This document shows positions 1 to 7,818 of a stretch of DNA of 64,000 bases, in pieces. The stretch lies in contig NZ_CP009832.1 of NCBI RefSeq assembly GCF_000959525.1, positions 1,612,001 to 1,676,000 of the forward strand, read 5' to 3'. Under the pieces are notes generated by a model, which saw only the letters and a list, made by a program, of their open reading frames with translations, searched no databases and had not been told where the DNA came from. Every line of letters starts with the position of its first letter. Within the stretch, counting starts at the first letter, position 1. The position numbers and the translations under genes are program-made. The stretch comes from Burkholderia multivorans ATCC BAA-247. GTDB taxonomy: Bacteria > Pseudomonadota > Gammaproteobacteria > Burkholderiales > Burkholderiaceae.

Positions 1-345
1 TATCTGCGCGACAACGAGCCGGCCGCGTGGAGCTTCGAGCTGCAGGGCAGGCGGCGCGAGCGCGTCAGCGTGCCGGTGCGCGGCAGCTTCGCGGCGAACA
101 ACAGCGAGGCGATGCGCGAGGCCGCGCTCGGCGGGCTCGGCATCGCGCTGCTGCCCGATTTCAGCGCGCGGCGCGATCTCGATGCGGGCCGGCTCGTATC
201 GCTGCTCGACGGGTGGCGGCCGTCCGGCGCGTTCGGCGACCACATCTTCGCGATCCGGCCGTACAGCGCGGTCGTGCCGAGCGCCGTGCGCGCGCTCGTG
301 CGCCATCTGCGCGAGCGGCTGGCGGGCGGCTTCTCGGGCGCATGA
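1..345 (+). CDS. LysR-family regulator, C-terminal part (cut by window edge)
   Basis: The reading frame is open from base 1 and stops at 343-345, so only the last 114 residues are present. They match the end of a LysR effector-binding domain: a NNSEAMREAALGGLGIALLPDF segment of the kind that forms the ligand cleft, followed by a closing helix rich in Arg and Leu. The N-terminal helix-turn-helix lies upstream of the window. The target genes cannot be inferred from what is visible. Confidence 0.75.
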   Translation, partial: YLRDNEPAAWSFELQGRRRERVSVPVRGSFAANNSEAMREAALGGLGIALLPDFSARRDLDAGRLVSLLDGWRPSGAFGDHIFAIRPYSAVVPSAVRALVRHLRERLAGGFSGA

Positions 346-488
346 CGGGCCCGCAACGGCCCCGTCACGGCCTCGCCACGGGCCTGCGACGGCCGCGTCG
401 GGCCGTCCGGCGCGCGCGGCCGCGCTGCGGTAAAATCGCGGCTTCCTCCCGCGCCCCGTGCGGCGCGCCATTCGAAGGTCGACAGCCG

Positions 489-716
489 ATGCAGATTCAC
501 AAGGAAGTGGACGCGCGCGGGCTCAATTGCCCGTTGCCGATCCTGCGCGCGAAGAAAGCGCTCGCCGATATGGAAAGCGGGCAAATCCTGAAGGTGCTCG
601 CGACCGATCCGGGCTCCCAGCGCGACTTTGCCGCGTTCGCGAAGCAGACCGGCAACGAAATCGTCGAATCGACGACGCAGGACAAGACCTTCGTGTTCCT
701 GATGCGTCGCCGCTGA
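489..716 (+). CDS. tusA: TusA-family sulfur carrier / sulfurtransferase
   Basis: This 75-residue protein has the TusA fold signature: V-D-A-R-G-L-N-C-P-L-P near the N-terminus, with the persulfide-carrying Cys at residue 14 in a CPxP motif. TusA proteins accept sulfur from cysteine desulfurase and pass it on for tRNA 2-thiolation or other sulfur delivery. The length is typical of the family. The same frame is open far upstream, but the ATG at 489 begins exactly where the family begins. A TAAAAT box at 431-436 is a possible -10 element without a clear -35. It stands alone with no other sulfur-relay gene beside it, so its exact acceptor is unknown. Confidence 0.85.
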   Translation: MQIHKEVDARGLNCPLPILRAKKALADMESGQILKVLATDPGSQRDFAAFAKQTGNEIVESTTQDKTFVFLMRRR

Positions 717-994
717 CGCGACGCCACGCCACACCACACCGCTCGCCGTGCGCCGCCCACGGCGCAAACGCGTCGGCGCGCCGCGCCGCGCCGTGTTGCA
801 GGGCCGCCCCGGCCCTGTCCGGCACGTTCCCGAGCCGCGCCAGTCTGACAATTCTTAAACCTCGGTTTGCCGGCGGCTGCGTATACTGGCCCGTCCGGTC
901 GTCCGTGCTGTTCGGGCGCGCCGGCCACGGTACGTCGAAGAGGCAGGCACGGGGGCCACGCCCGACGCGACCGTCGTATAAGGGGGGAGAGGAC

Positions 995-1372
995 ATGTCC
1001 TTCAGACCAGGGACCCGACGAAGTCCGTCCACAAGGGATTGCATTGCATCCGCCTGCACGCCGGCATCGAGCCGCGTGGAGCTGGATCCGCAGCAGGACC
1101 GCCATGCGCGGGCCGCACTCGAGGCATACGCCGATTCGGCGGCGGCCGAGATGCCGTGGCTGGCCGAATGGCTCGGCGAGCGGCTGCGCGACGCCGCGCA
1201 GCACGACGCGCCGGCCGTCACGTATTGCAGCGCGACCGTCGAACGCGTGTTCGATCTCGCGCACGCCTGGGCGGCGAACCGGCCCGACTATGCGGCCGCC
1301 GCGTGGGAAGAGGTGCGCGGCCAACTGCAGCGGATGCTCGCGCAGCACGCGCCGGCCGACGACTGGCTGTAA
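995..1372 (+). CDS. Hypothetical protein, 125 aa
   Basis: I do not recognise this protein. The start is chosen because a strong purine-rich ribosome site (AGGGGGGAGAGG) lies just upstream of the ATG. The N-terminal 30 residues are rich in Arg, Ser and Thr; the rest is Ala-rich, probably helical and acidic, with Trp residues in pairs (MPWLAEWLGERL, HAWAANRP). It has no signal peptide or membrane segment. It sits alone between tusA and a two-component operon. The base composition matches its surroundings, which supports a resident gene. Confidence 0.55.
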   Translation: MSFRPGTRRSPSTRDCIASACTPASSRVELDPQQDRHARAALEAYADSAAAEMPWLAEWLGERLRDAAQHDAPAVTYCSATVERVFDLAHAWAANRPDYAAAAWEEVRGQLQRMLAQHAPADDWL

Positions 1373-1680
1373 CGCGGAACCGGTGCGGTCGCGGCCGGGG
1401 CCAGGGCCAGGGCCGCGGCGATCGCGCGACAACGACGATTATTCGAAGAATGAGCCGTAGTCCACGCAATTCCCTGGCGAATTTCATACTACTATGCTGA
1501 AATCGCCGGTTCGTCCGTGCCCCGTTTTTGAGATATGTTGCCGGGGCAACCGTGTCGCATCCGTTGCGCGGCGGCGACCGGCGGCTCGAGGGCCGGTATC
1601 GGGGCCGCGCCGCAGTCGATGCGGCAGCGGCAGGAGCGGGGAGTTGAACTGGACGAATCGCTTTCGATTTGCGGGGTGCT
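1373..1680. other. Intergenic region upstream of response regulator
   Basis: This 308-base gap holds no convincing gene. It contains short GGCCAGGGCCAGG-type repeats near 1397-1412. A 14-base inverted repeat (GTTGCC-GG-GGCAAC) lies at 1537-1550, about 130 bases before the response-regulator start. The stretch 1481-1500 is AT-rich for this genome and includes TACTAT (1490-1495), a possible -10 box without a good -35. The promoter of the two-component operon is probably here but I cannot place it firmly. Confidence 0.35.
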
Positions 1681-2385
1681 ATGAGAATTGCTGTACTGGA
1701 TGACGATCCGGCCCAGACGGATTTCGTCAGTCAAACGCTGACGGCCGCCGGCCACACGTGCTACGCGTTCAAGGAAGGCAAGGCCCTGAAGAAGCGTCTG
1801 CAGCGCGAGACGTTCGATCTGCTGGTCCTCGACTGGAACGTGCCGGACATGTCGGGCGAGGAAGTGCTGAAGTGGGTGCGCGCGAATCAGACCGAGCACA
1901 GCCTGCCGATCATCTTCATGACCAGCCGCGACGACGAGGCCGGGATCACGCAAATCCTGAACGCCGGCGCCGACGACTACGTCGTCAAGCCCGTGTCCGG
2001 CCCGATCCTGCGCGCGCGCATCGGCTCGCTGCTGCGCCGCGCGTATCCGGTCAACGCGGAGGCGACCGTTCGCGAGTTCGACCAGTTCCGCTTCGACGTG
2101 AACCTGAAGCAGGCGTACGTCGGCGACAAGGCCGTGAGCCTCACGCAGAAGGAATTCGAGCTCGCGCTGCTGCTGTTCCAGCATCTCGACCGGCCGCTGT
2201 CGCGCGCGCACATCCTCGATCTCGTGTGGAAGCAGGCGACCGACATTCCGTCGCGCACGATGGACACGCACATCTCGATGCTGCGCACGAAGCTGGGCCT
2301 GCGGCCCGAAAACGGCTATCGGCTCGCGCCCATCTACGGCTACGGCTACCGGCTCGAGCGCGTCGGCCAGGGAGAACCGGAGTGA
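1681..2385 (+). CDS. OmpR/PhoB-type response regulator
   Basis: This 234-residue protein has a receiver domain (residues about 1-115) and a winged-helix DNA-binding domain (about 130-228). The phosphorylation machinery is visible: acidic residues D7-D9, phospho-acceptor D51 (LVLDW), T81 (FMTS) and K103 (VVKP). The C-terminal half carries the winged-helix pattern (SLTQKEFELALLLF, HISMLRTKLGL, YGYGYRL). The start at 1681 gives the usual MRIAVLDDDP beginning; a GTG-like start 12 bases upstream adds four residues not seen in relatives. Its stop overlaps the GTG of the next gene. A histidine kinase lies two genes downstream and is the likely partner. Confidence 0.93.
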   Translation: MRIAVLDDDPAQTDFVSQTLTAAGHTCYAFKEGKALKKRLQRETFDLLVLDWNVPDMSGEEVLKWVRANQTEHSLPIIFMTSRDDEAGITQILNAGADDYVVKPVSGPILRARIGSLLRRAYPVNAEATVREFDQFRFDVNLKQAYVGDKAVSLTQKEFELALLLFQHLDRPLSRAHILDLVWKQATDIPSRTMDTHISMLRTKLGLRPENGYRLAPIYGYGYRLERVGQGEPE

Positions 2386-3746
2386 CGACGGCCATCACGC
2401 AGCGCGCCGCCATGCTGCGTACCGCCGGCCTGCGCGCGGCCTGTGCGGTCGCGCTCGCGGTCGCGGCGCAGCATGCCGCGGCCCAGCCGCCCGCCACGGC
2501 GGGCAAGACGATCGCATACCGCACGCAGGCGGGCGATACGCTGTACGACATCGCCGCGCGCTATCTGCAAGGCGTCGACGACTGGCAGCTGCTGCAGCAG
2601 CTGAACCACGTGCCCGAGCCGAAGCATCTGCAGCCCGGCATCGCGCTGAAGCTGCCCGTCGCGCGGCTGCGCAAGGAGCGGCTCTCGGCGCGCGTCGTCG
2701 CGGTGCAGGGCACCGCCGAGCGCGCGACCGGCAATGCGCAATACGCGCCGCTTGCCGCCGACGCGACGGTCACCGAGGGCGACCGCGTGCGCACCGGCGC
2801 GAACGGTTTCCTGACGCTCGAGCTCGCCGACGGCACGCACATGAGCCTGCCTCCGGACAGCCAGCTCGACCTGAAGACGCTGCGCCGCACCGTGCTGACC
2901 GGCACGCTCGACCGTCAGTTCGAACTGACGCGCGGCTCGGTCGACAGCGACGTCACGCACCTGAAGAAGCGCGACGACCGTTTCCAGATCCGCTCGCCGT
3001 CGGTCGTCGCCGGCGTGCGCGGCACGCGCTTTCGCGTGAATTACGATGCCGCCGGCAGCGCGGCCACGCGCGTCGAGGTGCTGGACGGCACGGTCGGCGT
3101 CGCAGGCAGCCGGCGTCCGGCCGGCGCGACGCTCGTGCATGCCAACTTCGGCAGCGTCGCGAGCGCGTCCGGCGCGGTCGGTGCGCCGATTCAGCTGCTG
3201 CCGGCACCGGTGCTTGCGCATCCCGAGAAGGTGCAGGACGACGCGGACGTTGCGTTCGATCTCGCGCCGCTCGCGCAGGCACGCGCCTATCACGTACAGC
3301 TCGCGCGCGACGCGGGCATGCTCGAGCTGTTCCGCGAAACGCGCAGCGACGGGCCGCGTGCGGTATTTCACGACGTGCCGAACGGTACGTACTTCGTGCG
3401 GATCGCGGCGATCGACGACAACGGCCTCGAGGGCCTGCCGCGCATCTATGCGTTCGAGCGCCGGCTGATGGGCCTCGATGCGACCGCGACGCCCGGCGAG
3501 GGCGGCTACGTGTTCCGCTGGTCGGCCAACGGCGCGGGCGACGGCGCGCGCTACCGGTTCGTGCTGTCGCGCTCGAAGGACTTGAGCGCACCGGTCGTCG
3601 ATCAAGTCGGGCTGCGGGCGCGTCAGATCAGCGTCGCGCATCTGCCGCCGGGCGAGTATTTCTGGGCCGTGACGGTCGAGGAGTTCTCGGGCGGCAAGTT
3701 CTACGAGAAGACGAGCCCGGTCGGTGCGTTTACGTTGTCGCGTTGA
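2382..3746 (+). CDS. Secreted LysM and FecR domain protein
   Basis: This 454-residue protein starts with GTG overlapping the preceding stop (GTGA), with GGAG seven bases upstream; ATG at 2412 is an alternative. Residues about 12-40 form a signal peptide ending AAA-AQ. A LysM motif follows (YRTQAGDTLYDIAARYLQ...LQPGIALKLP), which binds peptidoglycan-type glycans. Next comes a FecR domain (about 130-250; FQIRSPSVVAGVRGTRFRV). The C-terminal half has two repeats of fibronectin-like beta strands (YHVQLARDAG..., YRFVLSRSKD...). FecR domains transmit periplasmic signals, and its place between a response regulator and a sensor kinase suggests it is part of that signalling unit. The ligand is unknown. 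Confidence 0.85.
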   Translation: MTTAITQRAAMLRTAGLRAACAVALAVAAQHAAAQPPATAGKTIAYRTQAGDTLYDIAARYLQGVDDWQLLQQLNHVPEPKHLQPGIALKLPVARLRKERLSARVVAVQGTAERATGNAQYAPLAADATVTEGDRVRTGANGFLTLELADGTHMSLPPDSQLDLKTLRRTVLTGTLDRQFELTRGSVDSDVTHLKKRDDRFQIRSPSVVAGVRGTRFRVNYDAAGSAATRVEVLDGTVGVAGSRRPAGATLVHANFGSVASASGAVGAPIQLLPAPVLAHPEKVQDDADVAFDLAPLAQARAYHVQLARDAGMLELFRETRSDGPRAVFHDVPNGTYFVRIAAIDDNGLEGLPRIYAFERRLMGLDATATPGEGGYVFRWSANGAGDGARYRFVLSRSKDLSAPVVDQVGLRARQISVAHLPPGEYFWAVTVEEFSGGKFYEKTSPVGAFTLSR

Positions 3747-3756
3747 TCCGCGGCAG

Positions 3757-6141
3757 ATGAAAGCCGATTCCGTTTCTCCGCGGCGGCAGCTCGGGCGCCG
3801 TTTCCTGCTCGAATGGATCGCGATCGGGTGCCTCGGGATCGCGGTGATCTGCGCATGCGCGCTCGGCCGCGCGTCGTCGAGCGTCGACGGGCTGATCTAC
3901 GATCGGCTGCTGATGCTGCGCAGCCTGCCGCTGTCGCCGGACGTCGTCGTCGTCGACATCGACAACCGGAGCGTGTCCGCGCTCGGCCGCTGGCCGTGGT
4001 CGCGCAACGTGCACGCGCGGCTGCTCGATACGCTCGCGCGTGCGCAGCCGGCGGCCGTGGTCTACGACGTGCTGTTTACCGAGCCGTCTCCCGACGATCG
4101 CGCGTTCGCCGACGCGATGGCGCGCGTGCCGACCTTCCTGCCGGTGCTGCTGAGCCCGGAGCAGGACGGCAAGCGCGTACTCGATCCGCCGGTCGCGGCG
4201 CTCGCCGCGCGCGCGATGGGGCTCGGGCATATCAATCTCGAAGTCGATCCGGACGGCATCGTGCGCAGCGTCGCGCTGTTCGAGGACGACGGCCGCACGC
4301 GCTGGCCGCAGCTGATGGTGCCTGTCTATCGCGCGATCGCGGCCGGCAAGCTGCATCCGGCCGGCGGCGCGCCGGGCCCGCGCGCGCACGACCTGTCGCG
4401 CGACGCGGCCGGCGAAGGCCGCTATCTGATTCCGTTCAGCCGCAATACGCCCGCGTATCCGACGCTGTCGTTCGACGATGTGCTCGAAGGGCGCGTGAAG
4501 CCCGATGCGCTGCGCGGCAAGATCGTCGTCGTCGGCGTGACCGCGTCGGGGCTCTACGATCGCTTCGCGACGCCCGTGTCCGGCGATTTCGGCCCGCTCG
4601 CCGGCGTCTACATCCACGCGAGCGTGCTCGACATGCTGACGACCGGCTCCGCGATTTCGCCGGTCTCGCGACCGGCGCTGTTCGCCGCGTCGCTCTTGCC
4701 GCTCGCGGCGCTGCTCGGCGGTTTCCTGATGCTGTCGCCGTGGCGCGCGCTGCTGCTGACGCTGAGCCTCGCGGCGCTCGCGGTGATCGCGAGCATCGCG
4801 CTGCTGTTCGAGGCGCGCGTCTGGCTGTCGCCGGCGCCGGCCGTGTTCGGGCTGATCGCCGTGTATCCGATCTGGAACTGGCGGCGCCTCGAAATGACGA
4901 TGTCGTACCTGCGCCGCGAGCTGCAGCGGCTCGCCGACGAACCGCATCTGCTGCCGGAGGCGCCGCGCGCGCGCCGCGTCGGCGGCGACGTGCTCGAGCG
5001 CCAGATGGCGTTGATGGCGCAGGCCGCGCAGCGCCTGCAGGACATGAAGCGCTTCGTGTGGGACAGCCTCGACAGCATGCCGGAACCGATCTTCGTGACC
5101 GACCTGGCCGGCACCGTGCTGATCGCGAACCACGCCGCCAAGCGCTACGGCTCGCGGCTCGCGCTGCCACTGCCGGAAGGGCGGCCGCTGCGCGCGGCGC
5201 TCGGCGAGCTGACCTTCGTGAAGACCGTCGACGGCAACGCGGAGCACGACGTCGCGATCCGCGACAGCTGGCCGGCCGCGCTCGACCCGACGCTCGCGGC
5301 CGAGCACGACGTGATGGCGCGCGGCATCGAGGTGCGCGATCGCGACGGGCTCGACCATCTGCTACGCTACGCAGCGTGTACGAACGCACAGGGTCACGTG
5401 ACCGGCTGGATCGCGGGCCTCGTCGACGTCACCGAACTGCACGCGGCCGAGCGGCAGCGCGAGGAAGCGCTGCATCTGCTGTCGCACGACATGCGCTCGC
5501 CGCAGTCGTCGATTCTCGCGCTCGTCGAGATCGAACGCGACCGCGTCGAGTCGGACACGATGCGCGCGCTGCTCGCGCGGATCGAACGCTATGCGCACCG
5601 CGCGCTGTCGCTTGCCGACGAGTTCGTGCAGCTCGCGCGCGCCGAGTCGCAGGCCTATCAGCTCGAGACGACGAGCCTCGTCGACGTGCTGATCGACGCG
5701 AGCGACGAAGTGTGGCCGCAGGCGCAGGCGAAGCGCATCCGCATCGATACCGACGTCGGCACGGAGATGTGCTGGGTGAGGGCGGACCGCTCGCTGATCA
5801 CGCGCGCGTTCGTCAACGTGCTGAACAACGCGGTCAAATATAGTCCGTCCGACACGACGATCACGTGTACGCTGACGGTCGAACACGCGTCGAAACGGAT
5901 GTTCTGTACGATTCGCGACCAGGGGTACGGCATTGCGCCGGAAGATCAGCGACATCTGTTCGAGCGTTTCAAACGATTCCATGCGGGCGAACGGCCCGAA
6001 ATCTCGGGCTCCGGGCTCGGCATGGCATTCGTGAAGACGGTCGTCACGCGCCACGGCGGCAGCGTGTCGGTCGACAGCGAAGTGGGCGTCGGCACCGCGG
6101 TGACGGTGTCGCTGCCCGCGATCGACGAGCCGTCCGCCTGA
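3757..6141 (+). CDS. CHASE2-domain sensor histidine kinase
   Basis: This 794-residue inner-membrane kinase has an N-terminal membrane anchor (about 20-40), an extracytoplasmic CHASE2 sensor domain (about 45-300; DVVVVDIDNRSVSALGRWPW, GKIVVVGVTASGLYD), three clustered membrane helices (about 310-370) and a PAS-like region (about 435-560). HisKA follows with the phospho-acceptor His577 (LLSHDMRSPQ). The HATPase domain shows an N box (NVLNNAVKYSP), G1 (DQGYGIAP) and G2 (GSGLGMAF). The start at MKADSV is preferred over a frame extension into the previous gene. Ten bases separate it from the FecR gene, and it probably phosphorylates the response regulator of the same operon. Confidence 0.92.
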   Translation: MKADSVSPRRQLGRRFLLEWIAIGCLGIAVICACALGRASSSVDGLIYDRLLMLRSLPLSPDVVVVDIDNRSVSALGRWPWSRNVHARLLDTLARAQPAAVVYDVLFTEPSPDDRAFADAMARVPTFLPVLLSPEQDGKRVLDPPVAALAARAMGLGHINLEVDPDGIVRSVALFEDDGRTRWPQLMVPVYRAIAAGKLHPAGGAPGPRAHDLSRDAAGEGRYLIPFSRNTPAYPTLSFDDVLEGRVKPDALRGKIVVVGVTASGLYDRFATPVSGDFGPLAGVYIHASVLDMLTTGSAISPVSRPALFAASLLPLAALLGGFLMLSPWRALLLTLSLAALAVIASIALLFEARVWLSPAPAVFGLIAVYPIWNWRRLEMTMSYLRRELQRLADEPHLLPEAPRARRVGGDVLERQMALMAQAAQRLQDMKRFVWDSLDSMPEPIFVTDLAGTVLIANHAAKRYGSRLALPLPEGRPLRAALGELTFVKTVDGNAEHDVAIRDSWPAALDPTLAAEHDVMARGIEVRDRDGLDHLLRYAACTNAQGHVTGWIAGLVDVTELHAAERQREEALHLLSHDMRSPQSSILALVEIERDRVESDTMRALLARIERYAHRALSLADEFVQLARAESQAYQLETTSLVDVLIDASDEVWPQAQAKRIRIDTDVGTEMCWVRADRSLITRAFVNVLNNAVKYSPSDTTITCTLTVEHASKRMFCTIRDQGYGIAPEDQRHLFERFKRFHAGERPEISGSGLGMAFVKTVVTRHGGSVSVDSEVGVGTAVTVSLPAIDEPSA

Positions 6142-6177
6142 CAGGGCCGGGCACGACGGCAGGCATTGGGGGAAGTC

Positions 6178-6792
6178 ATGAGAAAGCAATGGGCAGCGAC
6201 CGCGCTGGCGGCGTCGCTGTTGACGGGTTGCGCCGGCGTCACGACCGGCGTCAGCGCGGTCGGGCAGCCGGACGGCTTTGCGTCGGGCGCGCACGGCTAC
6301 GACATCGTCCGGACGGCCGCGCAGGCCGACGATGCCGACTATCGGCAAATCGAGACGCGCGTGCGCGAGGCGCTCGCGCGCCGCGGCTTCGACGTGCAGC
6401 CGGCGCAGGCCGCGCGCTACCGGCTGTCGATCGCCTATGCGACGCAGCCGGCCGCAGTGGCGGCGAGCGCGGAGCAGTGCGGCGGTGCGAGCAGCGCGTG
6501 CGTGACCGTCGACGGGCCGGCGCCGCTCGCGCTGCCGTTCGCGGGTCGCGTGTATCGCCACGTGCTGACGCTGCGTTTCGTCGACGCGAAGTCGGGCGCG
6601 GACGTCTATCGCGTGTCGGCCGCGCTGCGCGACCGCGAGCCCGGCGTGCAGCACGCGGTGCCTGCGCTCGTGACGAGCGCGCTCGCGAAGCTGCCGTTCG
6701 ACGCGGGCGGCGGCTGGCTCGTCGAGACGAAAAAAGACGACGCGGGCGCGATGCCGGGCGTCGTCTCGGTGAAGCCGGCGCCCGCGCACTGA
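6178..6792 (+). CDS. Lipoprotein, DUF4136-like
   Basis: This 204-residue protein starts at an ATG with GGGGGAAG five bases upstream. It has a lipoprotein signal (LAASLLTGCAG), so Cys19 would be the lipidated residue. The remainder (RQIETRVREALARRGFDVQPAQAA, then beta-rich segments) resembles the DUF4136 family of small envelope lipoproteins found in many Proteobacteria. It lies 36 bases after the histidine kinase and is probably in the same transcript, so it may be an envelope target or accessory of that system. No enzymatic motif is visible. Confidence 0.75.
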   Translation: MRKQWAATALAASLLTGCAGVTTGVSAVGQPDGFASGAHGYDIVRTAAQADDADYRQIETRVREALARRGFDVQPAQAARYRLSIAYATQPAAVAASAEQCGGASSACVTVDGPAPLALPFAGRVYRHVLTLRFVDAKSGADVYRVSAALRDREPGVQHAVPALVTSALAKLPFDAGGGWLVETKKDDAGAMPGVVSVKPAPAH

Positions 6793-6847
6793 GGCGCGGG
6801 CCGCAACGGCCGGGCGAGGGCGCGCGGCGCGCGCCTTCGGGGCCGCG

Positions 6848-7732
6848 TCAGGCGGCCGGCTGCGCGCCGTCGCGCGTGCGCAGATACGTTTCGAAGTCGG
6901 CGCCGACTTCCGGATGGCGCAGCGCGAATTCGACCGTCGCCTTCAGATAGCCGAGCTTGCTGCCGCAGTCGTAGCGCGTGCCCTGATATTTGTACGCGAG
7001 CACCTGCTCGTCGGCGAGCAGCGCCTCGATCGCGTCGGTGAGCTGCAGCTCGCCGCCCGCGCCCGGCTTCAGCGCGCGCAGATGATCGAAGATCCGCGGC
7101 TTCAGCACGTAGCGGCCGACCACGCCGAGGTTCGACGGCGCGACGTCCGGCGCGGGCTTCTCGACGATCGCCGACATCTTGATGATCGAGTCTTCCCACT
7201 CCTTGCCGTCGACGATCCCGTACGACTTCGTCTCCGACGGCGGGATCTCTTCGACGCCGATCACCGAGCTGTGATAGTGATCGAACACGTCGACCATCTG
7301 CTTCATCACGGGCGGATTGCCGTCGAGCAGGTCGTCCGCGAGGATCACCGCGAACGGGTTGTCCGCGACCAGTTTTTCGGCGCACAGCACGGCGTGACCG
7401 AGGCCGAGCGCTTCCGGCTGGCGCACGTAGAAGCAGTCGACGTGGCTCGGCTTGATGCTGCGCACGAGCTCGAGCAGTTTTTCCTTGCCGCGGGCCTCGA
7501 GTTCGGCTTCGACCTCGTAGGACTTGTCGAAATGGTCCTCGATCGCGCGCTTGCTGCGCCCCGTCACGAAGATCATTTCGGTGATGCCGGCCGCGATCGC
7601 TTCTTCGACCGCGTACTGGATCAGCGGCTTGTCCACGACCGGCAGCATCTCCTTCGGGCTCGCCTTTGTTGCCGGGAGGAACCGCGTGCCGAGGCCGGCA
7701 ACAGGGAATACCGCCTTGGTGACTTTCAACAT
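6848..7732 (-). CDS. galU: UTP-glucose-1-phosphate uridylyltransferase
   Basis: GalU makes UDP-glucose from UTP and glucose-1-phosphate for LPS core, exopolysaccharide and glycan synthesis. This 294-residue protein has the family's full length. It shows the nucleotide-binding signature [19 protein letters not shown], the conserved [10 protein letters not shown] segment, [13 protein letters not shown] and the EKPAP loop. It lies downstream of valS on the same strand, but the 86-base gap has its own -10 box (TATAAT on the minus strand at 7787-7792), so it probably has a separate promoter. It converges with the lipoprotein gene; a GC hairpin at 6780-6801 lies between the ends. Confidence 0.97.
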   Translation of the reverse strand: MLKVTKAVFPVAGLGTRFLPATKASPKEMLPVVDKPLIQYAVEEAIAAGITEMIFVTGRSKRAIEDHFDKSYEVEAELEARGKEKLLELVRSIKPSHVDCFYVRQPEALGLGHAVLCAEKLVADNPFAVILADDLLDGNPPVMKQMVDVFDHYHSSVIGVEEIPPSETKSYGIVDGKEWEDSIIKMSAIVEKPAPDVAPSNLGVVGRYVLKPRIFDHLRALKPGAGGELQLTDAIEALLADEQVLAYKYQGTRYDCGSKLGYLKATVEFALRHPEVGADFETYLRTRDGAQPAA

Positions 7733-7786
7733 GATCGAACCTTTATTGATGTAATCGACTTGTCAGACGTCTATGTTCACGTCCGA

Positions 7787-7792
7787 ATTATA
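7787..7792 (-). promoter_or_regulatory. Candidate -10 element for galU
   Basis: Reading the minus strand, a perfect TATAAT lies about 55 bases upstream of the galU start and downstream of the valS stop. The hexamer 17-18 bases upstream is not a good -35 match, so the assignment rests on the -10 box and position. Confidence 0.45.
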
Positions 7793-7818
7793 GTGAACGC
7801 AAACCGGCTTACCGTTTG

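Noticed and set aside
27-716. 229-codon frame reading through the tusA start
   Set aside because: Residues before the ATG at 489 are Arg-rich and unlike TusA; the gene begins at 489.
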